Source: Anaspis maculata (Eukaryota; Arthropoda; Insecta; Coleoptera; Scraptiidae). Taken from it: a stretch of 64,000 nt of DNA. The first letter of the stretch is position 1. Each line of letters starts with the position of its first letter. Made by a program: the position numbers and the translations under genes. Positions 22,950 to 34,406 of the stretch are shown here, piece after piece. The stretch spans positions 92,947,602-93,011,601 of the forward strand of contig OX421963.1 in the NCBI GenBank assembly GCA_949128115.1, read 5' to 3'. The notes beneath the pieces are model-generated. The model saw only the letters and a program-made list of their open reading frames with translations, was not told the DNA's origin and did no database searches.

Positions 22950-24128
22950 GTGTGGTCCAAAAAAAATTGTTTTTCAATTTTTGATAAGGCCACCCTCTAT
23001 TTTTGTTATACATACCCATACTGAATTGGAAATTCCTAGTGAAATTCCAATTCTCTACCATGGCAGGAACAGGGTGCTCATCAACCCTCAAAATTTGAAT
23101 ATCCCAGATTTATCCGTAGGAGTTTGTAGCATCCAGATTCAACAAAATACGAAGTAATATATATGAATTATTGTTCGTTTGGTGTACCTAATGGAAGAAA
23201 TATGTAAAAGAAACATTAAAATGAAGCGGAATTATAATGTTCAACTGACATGGTATGATTTTGCTTTAGACTACGTTGATCAAACATTTTTGGTCGTCCA
23301 AATAGGCACCATTTTCCAATTGGTCTACCATATGCAACAAAAACATCTTTTCATTTTTGTCATTGGTCAGTAGATGGTTGTATTTCTCGAACAATTGGAC
23401 ACCCCTCTTAGCAGTTTCGTTTACCACCCGTAAATTTATACCTAACTCAGTATTTGCCTTGAAGGTAATCATGGATGTTGATCCATAGTTAGAAGAAATG
23501 TCTTAGGAAGTAGACACTGTTATTCAAAATCAGTAACATGTTTAATGTTCTTCCAAAGGTGAAATATCTTGAGGTTTCCGCAGTCTTTAGGATTGCAAAT
23601 TATTTTTAGACTCAGTATTTCCGTCCCAGGATAACTCTATCCTGAGGTCAACTTGAAGTTAATTGCCAAAGATACCAATGTTCCAGCAATGTTGATATGA
23701 CAATTATGACATTGACCTTTTGGTTAGAGTTAACCAGATATGAAAACACTGGGCCTTACATTGTGACATCCAGCTTCAACATCAACAAGTCATACCGCGA
23801 ATCATTTCCGCTTTTTTGGTAGGTGTCACTATTAGTTCAACGATCAATATTTCACTCTCATCTGATTTTTTTTTTATATAATTCTCAAATTGTTCTAAAT
23901 AGATTATTACTGACATATTCCTTCGTGTTTCTGGTAAATCGGGGTGCCACAGACTTTTACGAATAAATCTAGAATTTTCAAAATTAGAGGGTTGATGGGT
24001 ACCCCTTTCCTGTCATGGTAGAGAATTGGAATTTCACCAGAAAATCAACCAGAAAATCACTATGGGTATGTGTAACAAAAGTAGAGGGTGGCCCGATCAA
24101 AAACAGATCTTTTTTTTTTGCACCACAC
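22950..24128. mobile_element. 1.18 kb TIR element with TA flanks
   Basis: Ends GTGTGGT / ACCACAC, flanked by TA on both sides. Inverted arms of about 190 bases share GGCCACCCTCTA, GAAATTCCAATTCTCTACCA and CATCAACCCTC. It separates two parts of the palindromic repeat, so it inserted later. No transposase frame was found. Confidence 0.75.
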
Positions 24129-24130
24129 TA

Positions 24131-24480
24131 ACCTTCCTGTAGCTTTTGAGAGAGATGAAAATTTAGCATTTAAGCCTATTTCGAAAGCTACAGGGAAGTA
24201 CTAGAAATTCATCATCGAAACATTTTCAAAATCCAAAAAGAAATCAAATTTCTCGAAAATTATCTTTGAATTCAGAAAACGTTCTCATGATCAATTCATT
24301 GTACCTCTTTGTAGCTTTCGAAAGCTACAGAGAGGTATTATAAATTATTCATTAATCACTAGAACATTCTGAAAATTGAAAAAATAAACAATTTTTCAAA
24401 AAGTATCTTCCAATTTGAATAATATTTTTATGATCAGTTCATGATATTTTGTATTTTTTGGAAAGAGACCTGAATGGTGA
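24131..24480. repeat. Self-palindromic tandem repeat, block 3
   Basis: Two more units of the same repeat to the right of the 1.18 kb insertion, ending shortly before the inverted terminus at 24537. Confidence 0.8.
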
Positions 24481-24537
24481 ATTCGTTTCAAGAAATGAGC
24501 CCGCTGGAATCATTCCGCAACGCCTTATTTCACCAAT

Positions 24538-24989
24538 ACTTACATTTCATAAGAACATTTTCTGTCATCAAATAATGTCATGTGACATCACTTAATCACG
24601 GTATAATCTAAAACTAATCAGGCTTAGGTATACATAATCAGTACCTTATATCAAGTAATAATCCTAACAATTTGCTCTAGGCGCAGTAGGTTTTTTGAAA
24701 TTCAGAAGGAAGTAGGGAAGGATGCGACCCTGTATTTTTGATGTTGGTTTTAAATAAACCTGAAGTTTTAATTCCATCATATAATCAGCTATGAATTTTG
24801 AAATGCGGTTAACAAAGATTTAAGTTATCACTACAAAATTGAAAAAAAAACTGATTCTTTGAGACTACCTTGTAAATGGAGAAAAAAATGGCAGTTTGAA
24901 GAGTATCTCAAGGTATGAGGCCTTTGATTTTGGAATCCAGATAGCATTTGGTTTGTTTAGAAACTTTGCACTAGTTATTCAACACCCTA
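24538..24989. other. No gene seen
   Basis: AT-rich spacer between the repeat block and the next palindrome. Confidence 0.4.
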
Positions 24990-25592
24990 TACAAGGTGTT
25001 TCAGCGTTGCTAGCAAAAAATTCAACTGTGGGTAGATCTCGTCAAAATGTGACGGAAACCTGTAGGTATACTATTTTGCGGAAGTTCTGCCTAATGACGG
25101 AGGTACAGTCCTTGAAAGTTAACTTTTTTCGGATTTCAAAATTTTTCAACTCAGGAACATTTTGACGATAGCAACTTGAATTTACCATAGGCTGGTTTGT
25201 CGTAACTATCTGCTGACCTGCCAAATTTTGGAAGGATCCAGCCAGTGGCATAACGAAGGTCGATAATTTAGAAGCATTAGAAGAAGAAGCATAGAAGAAA
25301 AGTTGACTTAAGGTGACCCCCCCCCAATAATTTCCACGCTACTGGTTGGATGCTTTCAAAATTTGACAAGTTGACAGATGATGTTGATATACCCGCGTAT
25401 GCTGGATTAAAGCTAATTTTGTCAAAACGTTCCTGAGTTACAAATTCTTGAAATTCGAAAAAATTGAATTTTCAAGGGCTGTATCTTTGTCATTAGGTTG
25501 AACTTTGCAAAATGGTATCTAGGTTTTTGTCGCATTTTGACAAGATCTACTCACAGTTGGAATTTTTGCTATCATCGCTGCAACATCCTGAA
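24990..25592. mobile_element. TACAGGGTGTTTCA palindrome, copy 1
   Basis: A ~600 base palindrome with arms of about 300. It starts TACAAGGTGTTTCAGCG and carries AACTGTGGGTAGATCTCGTC, a GCAAAATGG/CATTTTGC block, and CTGCCAAATTTTG. The same family recurs at 36.9-37.7 and 44.7-45.3 kb, and its core recurs at 53.7-54.3 kb. It abuts the next palindrome with no spacer. Confidence 0.75.
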
Positions 25593-26177
25593 TACAGGTG
25601 TTCATTTTCAAACTTCCCACCCTAGATTTCTCGCCGCCAAATTTTTTATAGGTGTTATCAAATTTCCACCTTCAACCCTTTCGCCCCTACCTTATCCTAG
25701 TTTCAAGTTTCAAATCGCAATACCTATATTGTAATACATCAAATTGAGAGTGATCAAATTCTTTTTATGTAAATAAATAATTCAAATTTTCTCAACCGTT
25801 CTTTTACTCTTTTCAAAAATTCTCTTAATAAGGGGGCGAGGCCCTCCTAAAAATAAAAATCAACCTGTTCTAGCTGGAAAATTAATTTTTCAAGAATCGG
25901 GACTTATTAGAAGAAAAAATGTACCTTTAATTATCAACAATGAGAGAATTTTGAGAAGGAGCTGGGGGTGAATTTTTTCAAAATATGTTTGTAAAAAAGA
26001 ACTTCATCACCTTCAGTGTGATATATCACCAAATAGGTAAAGCTGTTTGAAACATTGAAGTAGGGTAGAGTGGGGGCGAAGAAGTTGAAGATAAAAATCG
26101 ACTCGTTTCGGCGTTTTCCTGGAAAAATTTTGGCGACGAGAAATCTGGGTGGGAAATTTGAAAATCAACACTCTGTA
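25593..26177. mobile_element. 585 bp palindrome (TACAGGTGTT / ACACTCTGTA)
   Basis: Arms of about 150 bases are inverted copies. Shared blocks are TTTTCAAACTTCCCACCC, GATTTCTCG and a CTTCAACC-TTTCGCCCC stretch. The ends are variants of the ACAGGGTG class. It directly adjoins the palindrome on its left. Confidence 0.7.
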
Positions 26178-26272
26178 CAAATTTAAATAAAGCTTTCATG
26201 TTTAGCAGAGATACAGATTGATAGCTGGAAGAGTGGGCCATTCAGCAGTCTAAACAAAAGTCAAATCGTTTG

Positions 26273-26558
26273 TACAGGGTCCGGCAGAAAGCACTGCAGT
26301 TTCAGGATACGCGTCGAGTTCAAAACTGGCGGCGAAAATTCCTTTCAAATTCATTTGGATGAAAAAAAAAACACCATTATTCTGAACCAATTTTTCGTCA
26401 CATTTTCCAAACGCTTCATTTTGACAGCTGACAATGCATGTAGCAAAATTTGCCAAGCCTCCTCTTTCATAATAAAAAAATCGTGATGATTACTTCATTT
26501 GGTACTTTCTTTTTCCAAAAATAAAATGATCAGTACATACTTTTTGCCGGACCCTGTA
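26273..26558. mobile_element. 286 bp MITE, TACAGGGTCCGGCA ends
   Basis: TACAGGGTCCGGCAGAAAG and, inverted, TACAGGGTCCGGCAAAAAG flank a non-coding body. It is a variant of the window-wide ACAGGGTG terminus class. Confidence 0.75.
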
Positions 26559-26658
26559 TCAATTTACATCTCTATAGTGACATTATGTTTCGACCGGCCC
26601 TTCATTTTACTGTATTTATTTGAAAGCTGCTAATTCAAAATTTCCAAAAACACACCTT

Positions 26659-29240
26659 ATAGTACGTATGAATCTTGGTGTTATTATAGTTGGGAGTTAC
26701 CATGCCTGTAAAAGTTTGGCCACCCTTTCAAATTTGTTCTTTGGGACCCTTAGAGACATTTAAGAAGGGTGGCCAAAGTGAGTCTCTGGGGAGTTTTCTG
26801 CAGGACACCGGAAACAAGATGGCGGCTCAAAAATATCGGAAACAATTATAACTCGGCCTTTAGTTGACCTACGAAAGAAATTTCAACGGTTATATTCATG
26901 TTCACCCTTTTGTTGAAGAATATAGATGATTGAAAAAAAAAAAAGTAGGGTAACAGCACCAGTGAATGGGGGAACTACATTTTTTCCCAATATTTTGTAA
27001 CGTTTTTTCTCGACTGCACTCACTTCGCCTAATGTAATGTACAATTGTTTTTTAGGGCCTTTGAAGGCAATTTAGACAGGTGGCCAAAGTGATCCACCGG
27101 GAAGTTTAACACAAGGCCCCGAAGACAAGATGGCCGACAAAAATATCGAAAGTAATCATTATAATTCGTCTTATATTTTATATTTGAACCAAAAATAAAA
27201 TGAACATGATTACATCAATGTTTCACATTTTGTTGATAAACATAATTGTTACTTAAAATCAAAACTCTAAATGTAGGGTAACAGCACCAGTGGTAAATGA
27301 TTCAATTCTAAACAAAGTCGAGTTTTTTGCAAAGCACTGACTGCATCTAGTGTATCTCTGTTCTGCCTAGAGCCAAAGTGAGTCTCGGGAAAGTTCCCTG
27401 CAGGATCCCGAAAACAAGATGGCGGTCAAAACTATCGGATTATAGTTAAGTCGGCTTATATTCGACCTGCGAATAAAATTTAAACGATTATTCATTGAAC
27501 GAAATATATTAATCGCAATTAATCTGATTATTTATTGTTTTATCTCTTGTTGATGAACAAAGATAATTTCAAAATCTGCATGTAGAGTAACAGCGCCAGT
27601 AAATGATCGCATTCCGCAATTTTTCTCAATATACTTGGCACGTTCTTCCATCTTCCCTCGGCAATGACCGCATGCATGCGTCAAAAATGTCAAGATTGGA
27701 AATAATAACTATACTATCGGCTTATACGCCATGTACACAGAATTGAAATCCCACAATTCAGATCTTCCTTCTAATAAGTGAACACGAATGAAATAATTAT
27801 TATAATCATCAGCTATAGAAGTGAACAAAATCTTTAACCAAAGAACAAATGATTGGAACTGAACGCTCGTTTTATAGCATAAGGGGATCAAGACGGACAT
27901 CATTATCATAATCACCAAGTTCTTATTTCTAAGACTAGTTGCATGCGTACCTCCATCCCTTCATTCCCTTTCTATCCTGTGCTAACCTACGTATTCCCCT
28001 GAAGGTCAAATGCCAAATATCCTACATCCCTATAATTGCTTGTCTGGGAGCAGTCATCAAACCTGGGTCTACCTCTGCTCCTCTTTATTTCCACCCCCCG
28101 CCTGAAGTACATCTCGAACAAGTCTTTTGTGTCTCGTAGGTACTCTACTATCCTATTATTTCTTCTCTTTACTGTTTTCCATATATTCCCTTTTCTCTCA
28201 CTTTTTCCAGTACTGATGCATTTTTTTAATATTTTTGTTCCCGATATAATTTTCCCATCGCAAAAATCCCTTCCATCTGTCTGCTTTTTCTTCATTTTCG
28301 CGCAAAATATCTCCGGTCTTGTTTCTGATGTCAGTGTTACTTGGCTCGATATCTCAAAAATTCGTCAGTTTTCCCTACTTCTCACTCATCTCCCACTTCT
28401 TTGCACATCTCATCTCCTCAATCCATTGTTTATTGGCTTTCCTGCAATTTCGAATTTATTTCAGACATCGTGATAATATTTATCTATTACTGAAGAGATA
28501 CAGCAATCCGTGGATACAATGGCTAATAGATGTATTCATTTTAGAGTCGAAAGGAACCGAGGTACTCTGATTCAAATTAATCAGAAAAAAATTGCAAAAA
28601 ACTCGACTTTTTTTAGAAATTAATCATTTACTACTGGTGCTGTTACCCTACATTAAGAGTTTCAGGTAATTATCATGTTTAACAACAAAGGGTAAAACAT
28701 TGATGATCGTTTTCAGTTCATTTGTAGGCCGAGTATAAAATATAAGCCGAATTATGATAATTGATTTCGATATTTTTGTCGGCCATCTTGTCTTCGGGGC
28801 CTCAAACTTCCCGGTGGCTCACTTTGGCCACCTGTCAAAATTGCCTTCAAAGGCCCCAAAAAACAATTGCACCTTACATTAGGTGCAGTAAGTGCAGTCG
28901 AGAAAAACCGTTACAAAATATTGGGAAAAATGTAGTTCCCTCATTTACTGGTGCTGTTACCCTACATTATTTTTTTTATCTATCTATGTTCTTCAACAAA
29001 ACGGTAAACATAGATATAACCGTTGAAATTTCATTCGTAGGTCAACTAAAGGCCGAGTTAGTTTTTTTTCCGGTATTTTTGAGCCGCCATCTTGTTTCCG
29101 GTGTCCTGCAGAAAACTTCCCGGAGACTCACTTTGGCCACCCTTCTTAAATGTCTTTAAGGGTCCCAAAGATCAAATTTGGAAGGGTGGCCAAACTTTTA
29201 CAGGCATGGTAACTCCCAACTATGCATTCATACGTACTAT
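26659..29240. mobile_element. 2.6 kb foldback, arms of tandem GATGGCGG units
   Basis: Arms of about 700-900 bases (from 26659, and to 29240) are inverted copies. Each arm holds about three tandem ~290 base units marked by GTAGGGTAACAGCACCAGT and ACAAGATGGCGG. Ends contain TAGTACGTATGAAT and AGTTGGGAGTTACCATGCC. The loop (about 27660-28555) is unique-looking and contains a LINE remnant. Confidence 0.8.
27987..28295 (-). pseudogene. Non-LTR retrotransposon RT C-terminal remnant
   Basis: The minus-strand frame of 102 residues reads RRNNRIVEYLR, FRRGVEIKRSRGRPRFDD and then SNYRDVGYLAFD. This spacing matches the tail of reverse transcriptases of insect non-LTR elements (RRA.RI.GH.LRH ... G.RPRGRPR..Y.D ... 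SY). No upstream RT core is visible and it sits in the loop of a foldback, so it is a fossil. The identification rests on pattern only. Confidence 0.45.
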
Positions 29241-30488
29241 TACCTGAATCAAAAATTCCTGAGAGTTCGAGAACACTCTCGACCAATAACAATTCCAAAA
29301 TTTTCTTCAATTATTAAGATCAACAACACGTGCGTTATTAATTTCTTGCTCTTGCTTATAAAGTCGCCTTGACTGTGGCGCACTGGTGCAGTGACTGGGC
29401 CAATACGTTTCTATTCTGGGTTGAACTAGAACTTTACTGGCACCAAGGTAGTCTTTGTTTGCGTGTTGGTATATACCCACCCAATAGCATATCATGTACT
29501 TTTTTTCTAATATTAATTCATCACTTTCACCATTTCTGGAAAAATATGCACTGAGGAGGCTTTTATTGTTGTTGTTGATTTTCGGAGTTTCCATCAAGTA
29601 CCAAATACCTACCAAAATAAACCCTAGAGTAAACAGAATGAATCAATTAGTGACGTCGTCGTTGCGGAAAATTTCTGTATATAGCTCCTGCCCGCCCGCG
29701 AGAGGAGGATGGCCAACAAATTGATCTTCAGTTCAGTAGAGTAAGCACTGGGCATCATCATAATAATAGAAAATTGATTGATGGTGTATGATGAGACCGG
29801 GATAAACACGGAATTGGCAATTACGATTAGGCGGTAGGTATTGGGGAATGTTTGACTGTAATAATTCAATATTGATAATTCCATTTGGAAACTACCTTTG
29901 CAGCGTGATCAATGATTATAGCAAAGAACTCAACCCCGTGTCAAGATGGGTAAGAGTACAAGTATGACATTAAAAAGAAACTTGATTTTTTTTTCAATTT
30001 TTCATCAATTCTTGTTCTGCTCATGTTTTCTTGAAATTCAATAAGTACAATTGTACCTTCCTCAACCTGAACTTCTGGATTACATCATGATAAAACAAAA
30101 AAAAAACACAATTATGAAAATATTAAAATTTTCCACAAGTTCGAAGGACCATCATAACTTTGAAACTAGGTCCACGAGAAAAAATCGGTTTCGTACCCAT
30201 GCACACTTTTACTCACCTCCTTACCATATATCCCAAAGAATAATATTGAAAATAATACCTCGAGTACTACCTACTACCTAGATATGCAGCTATAAGAAAT
30301 GGGTAAGAGAAATAGGAAATTATCGTGAAAGCATGTAATAGAAGAGGCATTACCTAATCGAGGAGGAAATAGTGTTAACGCTAATAAATGATTATTATCA
30401 TGATAAATAGTATGATGATGATTATTAAAATACTTATCGAATCGTAATGTGTGAGTAGGTAGAAGGTAGAATTTTGTTTCATTCATAT
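29241..30488. other. No gene seen
   Basis: About 1.25 kb of ordinary AT-rich DNA with no repeat structure noticed. It forms the left flank of the LTR retrotransposon. Frames of about 100 codons at 29307-29615 have no recognisable product. Confidence 0.4.
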
Positions 30489-30820
30489 TGTTACTAACTT
30501 CGGGCGGAAGCAAACACATACGGCCGGGCTAGCTCGAAGTCGGCTGTTGTGGGAACGTCCACTCTGTGGACAGTCTCTCCAGGAACCAGGGGTGGTAGGA
30601 TGGTAGGAGTTTCAAACGGGATTAAGTGAAAACCAACAGAATTAGTTGTATTGGCCGCAGGTCTTGAAAGCCTTTTTTTTCCGTCACACTTGTCACCTTC
30701 GTGTCACCCGATGCCATATGCCACGCTGATGGCGGAACGAGAAGCGGGTGGCACGACTCGTGTGTTTATCAATAAAAACGCCCAATGGGATTAAAAATAT
30801 AATTTCGCGTCGCGGTAACA
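30489..30820 (-). repeat. 3' LTR (element orientation)
   Basis: Begins TGTTAC and ends GTAACA. It differs from the other LTR only at 30767 (T here, C at 36116). It contains ATAAAAACGCC, which may act as TATA or polyadenylation signal in one orientation; that is uncertain. Confidence 0.95.
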
Positions 30821-30838
30821 ATCGCCCCCCCTTTCAAG
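30821..30838 (-). promoter_or_regulatory. Polypurine tract
   Basis: On the minus strand GAAAGGGGGGGCGAT sits directly before the 3' LTR. This is the expected site and composition for the plus-strand primer of reverse transcription. Confidence 0.85.
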
Positions 30839-31013
30839 ACCATTGGGACGATTTATTTATAGCGAAAATTTTTTTCAAAGTGAAACACTTGTTTAAACAG
30901 AAGTAAAAAAAAAAAAAAACAAAAGGGTACAAGGGTATCAATGAAAAAGAAAACAAGGATGCAATCGCATCAACAAAACACATTCGGAAACGCGCACGAT
31001 TCTTTCGCTGCAC

Positions 31014-34000
31014 TCATCGACGACATCGCGGCAGTGGCGCTCGACGTAGCTTGTCAATGTGATACTTGACGGAGCGACCGTCAATGTTGACCAGGAAGAT
31101 GTGTGGGGCAAAACGTTTGATGATGGAGTGTGGCCCAAGCCACTTGGGGTGAAAAGCACCAGGTGCTGGTGGATGGTGGACCAGAACTGAGTCGCCGGGA
31201 AGAAAGTCTGGTGTGAGCCGTTCAGGAACCTGGTGTCTAGCCTCGACGTACTGCTGCTGGTGTTTTCTGGCTTGCTGGTGACGTTCGGCTGCTGGCGGTG
31301 GTTGCAAGGGCTGATGTGTTGACCATTCGCCAGGGAATGGCAAATTGTAGCCGCAGAGGAGCTGAGCAGGGCTCTGACCAGTCGCAGCGTTTCGACGGCG
31401 GCGCGCACTAAACAGCGTGGCCGGCAAATGAATATCCCATTCGGACGGAGGGCGTCCGTCAAGACGGAGTCGCAGCCCCTTCTTTATTTCTTGATTTCGC
31501 CTCTCGGTTGGATTGGCGCGAGCATGGTAAACTGGCGTTGTCCAGGCCAGACTCTGCCACCGAGCACACGCGCGAGACCAAGCAACGGAGGTGAACTGGG
31601 AGCCGTTGTCGCTGAGTATGGCTTTTGGATAGCCATGCATGGGAAAGAACTGCGTATCCAGCGTGGATATAAGCGTCCCCGTCGTGCTGCGTGGTAATGC
31701 CCACGCGTCTACCCACCGTGTAAATAAATCCGAAACCACTAATATGAAGCGATTTCCGCTAGCAGAGATGTCGTAGGGACCCATGATGTCGATCGCCACG
31801 ACCTCAAAGGGCTGTTGCGGTTGCCGCGGACTCTGTTCAGCAGGATTACGACTTACACGGGCTTTGTATCGCGCGCAAAGCAAGCACGACCGCACGTATT
31901 CGCGCGACTCTTTTGGCAGGTCCGGCCAATGGTATTGTTCGGAGATGGAGCGTTTCGTCTCGTCTTCGCCGGGATGTCCAGCTAGGAGGCTGTCATGATG
32001 TTCGAAGAGTACGCGTGAACGCGCGCCACTGGGAACATACAAGAGGCGACGTCCGTCGTTTCGGACTCTGTACAAGTGATTGTCTTCGACAGTGAACATC
32101 GCACGGAAGCCGGGGTGCCAGTCGCGATTGTTAGGTAGGTGCTCCAGCTCGCGACGCTGTCGTATCAATTGTTGAGTGGATTCGTCGTGGTCTTGGGCCT
32201 CTTTTACTTCGTCGCTCAGCGTCCTAACATCCATCAGGTTCGCTGCGGCTTGCGGAAGTCCTTCGGCAGTTTGACGTTGTGCTTGTGGTTCTGGCGGCAA
32301 GAGGCGCTCCATGTCTTCGAAATCAAAAGGTTTGACAGGTATTTCGGGCTCCCTGGAGAGGGCGTCGGCCAGCTCATTTGTTTTTCCCGGAACATGTTCA
32401 ACGGTAAACGAGAATTCTTGCAAGAGAAGCGACCATCGCGTCAGCTTCGCCTTGGTATCCTTTGACCGGTGTAGCCAGAGGAGCGCACGGTTGTCTGTAC
32501 GAACCGTGAAGTGGCGGTCCTCTAAGTATGGCCGGTAGTGTTTCACACCCCACAGGATAGCCAGGCATTCCTGCTCGTTAATGTGCAGTCGGCGTTCGGT
32601 GGCGTTGAAACGAGCGCTCGCGTATGAAATCACCGCCTTGGTTCCGTCTGGCTTCTCCTGGTACAACACCGCAGCCATACCTAGGCCACTAGCGTCAGTT
32701 TGGAGGACGAAGGGAAGCGCTGGATCCGGTCGATGAAGGTGTCGTGGTGCCGCAAGGGTGTCCTTGAGCCGGTCGAATGCCTCTTGCTGAGATTTTTCCC
32801 ACCTAAATCGAGCTTTGGAGGCAAGTAGGTCTGTCAGAGGTGCAGCAGTGTCGGCAAAGTTCTCGACATACTCGCGCAGCCAATTGCAGGTGCCGAGAAA
32901 ACTTCGAAGCTGATGTTTTGTGGTCGGTGGCTTCGCAGCACGCACAAGCTCCAGGTGCTTTGTTTGTGGTTCATTGCCGGCGTCGCTAACAACATGACCG
33001 AGGTATTCGATGCGTGTTTTTCCGAATTTGCACTTGCCATGGTTGCAGCGCAGCTGGTGATTTTGGAGTCGTTCTAGAACTAGACGTAAATGTTCAATGT
33101 GTTCCTCCAGCGAGTCAGAATACACAATTATGTCGTCCAAGTAAACGAGGCAGAAACGACGAAGGTGGCCCGTCAGCACTTCCTGACACATCAGACGTTG
33201 GAACGTACTCGGCGCGTTTTTTAAACCAAACGGCATTACTCGGAATTGGTATAGGCCGCCATCGGTGGTAGAAAATGCCGTTAGTCTTTTGCTGTCAGGA
33301 TGTAAAGGCACCTGCCAATATCCGGACTTGAGGTCCAGAGTACTGAATACTTTCGCTGTACCTAGATCTCGCAGCATCTCCTGTATACGTGGCAGTGGCG
33401 CGACCTCGTCCTGTGTGATGGAGTTGAGCTGGCGGTAATCCACACAGAATCGCGACTTACCGTTTTTCTGCACCAGAACGATCGGCGAAGCGTACTCAGA
33501 GGTGCTTGCTTCGATGATACCATCCCGGTACATCTGCTCGACCTGCTCCTCAATGATTCGCTTCTTCGCTGGCGGTACACGGTATGGTCGGATGCGAAAC
33601 GGTGCTTCCTTGCTCAGACGAATGGTGTGAGTGGTGGTGAGTGTGGTGGAAAGTCTTGGGTCCTGGTTGAGAGTGTCTGCGAAATCGTCAAGGACGCGCT
33701 GGAACGTGGCTTGCATTGGTGGTGGGAAGTCGTGATCGACGTCGGTGATGCGTAGCGGCTGCGGCGCTAAACGCGAAGGTTCGTCCTGCTGGTCAATCCA
33801 GCGTATGGCACGGCGTTCTGCAACTCCCACATGCAAACAACGGCGTTCAAAATCCAAACAAGCTCGCTGCTCTCTTAAAAAGGGGTATCCGAGAATGACT
33901 TGTTCGTTTAGACCGTCTACCACATGGAATTCAATCTGGTGTGGTGTGCTACCCAGGAGGCACGCTATAGAGATGCTGCCAAGTGTACGCTGCTGGTCGT

Positions 34001-34406
34001 TGGCGCCGACGGCTAGGCGCAATGGTAGGGATTCGTTGCTGTCGAATCGTCGGTTGCTGACAAGCGAGGAGTCGATGAAGTTCAACGTGGCACCGGAATC
34101 TACCAGAGCGTGAACATCATGTTCGTCGAAGTGCAGCGGAACTTGGGGAAGCGCGTTTGTATCTAATGTCTTTGGGGCGCGGAGGTTTCCCGCGTAGCTC
34201 CGGCCCCATTCTGGTTTTCCGCACGCCTGTCCACTTCGCGGTGCTGCTGTCGGTAGTGGGCGTCGTGGTGCTGCTGTCTGTAGTCCTCGTCGACATGCTG
34301 TTGGTTGTAGCCTGCGTCGCGGTGTCGCTGCTCGACATAGGCATTGAATTGAGCTTGGCGTACCGGGCAGTCGCGGTGATAGTGTCGCTCGGGACAGTAC
34401 CGGCAC
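31014..34406 (-). CDS. pol: Pol polyprotein: protease, RT, RNase H, integrase
   Basis: An open frame of at least 1130 codons. From its first Met the domains are: aspartic protease with LVDSGATLNFID (residues 101-112); reverse transcriptase with CVDYRQLN, the LDLKSGYWQ block and catalytic YLDD (422-425); RNase H with TDASG (D571), E613, D638 and D681; and integrase with an HHCC zinc site (about H804/H811, C841/C844) and the D873, D933, E968 triad, then a GPY/F-like WLGP near the end. It overlaps gag by 244 bases in the -1 frame, so it is probably made by ribosomal frameshift and the listed Met is not the true start. Domain order is that of Ty3/gypsy. No inactivating change is seen. Confidence 0.95.
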   Translation of the reverse strand: MPVLSRATLSPRLPGTPSSIQCLCRAATPRRRLQPTACRRGLQTAAPRRPLPTAAPRSGQACGKPEWGRSYAGNLRAPKTLDTNALPQVPLHFDEHDVHALVDSGATLNFIDSSLVSNRRFDSNESLPLRLAVGANDQQRTLGSISIACLLGSTPHQIEFHVVDGLNEQVILGYPFLREQRACLDFERRCLHVGVAERRAIRWIDQQDEPSRLAPQPLRITDVDHDFPPPMQATFQRVLDDFADTLNQDPRLSTTLTTTHTIRLSKEAPFRIRPYRVPPAKKRIIEEQVEQMYRDGIIEASTSEYASPIVLVQKNGKSRFCVDYRQLNSITQDEVAPLPRIQEMLRDLGTAKVFSTLDLKSGYWQVPLHPDSKRLTAFSTTDGGLYQFRVMPFGLKNAPSTFQRLMCQEVLTGHLRRFCLVYLDDIIVYSDSLEEHIEHLRLVLERLQNHQLRCNHGKCKFGKTRIEYLGHVVSDAGNEPQTKHLELVRAAKPPTTKHQLRSFLGTCNWLREYVENFADTAAPLTDLLASKARFRWEKSQQEAFDRLKDTLAAPRHLHRPDPALPFVLQTDASGLGMAAVLYQEKPDGTKAVISYASARFNATERRLHINEQECLAILWGVKHYRPYLEDRHFTVRTDNRALLWLHRSKDTKAKLTRWSLLLQEFSFTVEHVPGKTNELADALSREPEIPVKPFDFEDMERLLPPEPQAQRQTAEGLPQAAANLMDVRTLSDEVKEAQDHDESTQQLIRQRRELEHLPNNRDWHPGFRAMFTVEDNHLYRVRNDGRRLLYVPSGARSRVLFEHHDSLLAGHPGEDETKRSISEQYHWPDLPKESREYVRSCLLCARYKARVSRNPAEQSPRQPQQPFEVVAIDIMGPYDISASGNRFILVVSDLFTRWVDAWALPRSTTGTLISTLDTQFFPMHGYPKAILSDNGSQFTSVAWSRACARWQSLAWTTPVYHARANPTERRNQEIKKGLRLRLDGRPPSEWDIHLPATLFSARRRRNAATGQSPAQLLCGYNLPFPGEWSTHQPLQPPPAAERHQQARKHQQQYVEARHQVPERLTPDFLPGDSVLVHHPPAPGAFHPKWLGPHSIIKRFAPHIFLVNIDGRSVKYHIDKLRRAPLPRCRR

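Larger units (their letters stand above)
19034..24537. mobile_element. 5.5 kb repeat block with inverted ends
   Basis: The outer 45 bases at each side are inverted copies beginning ATTGGTGAAATAAGGCGTTG and running to CGGGCTCAT. Everything between, apart from two later insertions, is a 140-190 base self-palindromic repeat. The simplest reading is one very large foldback element whose interior expanded as tandem repeats. It has no coding capacity. Confidence 0.6.
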
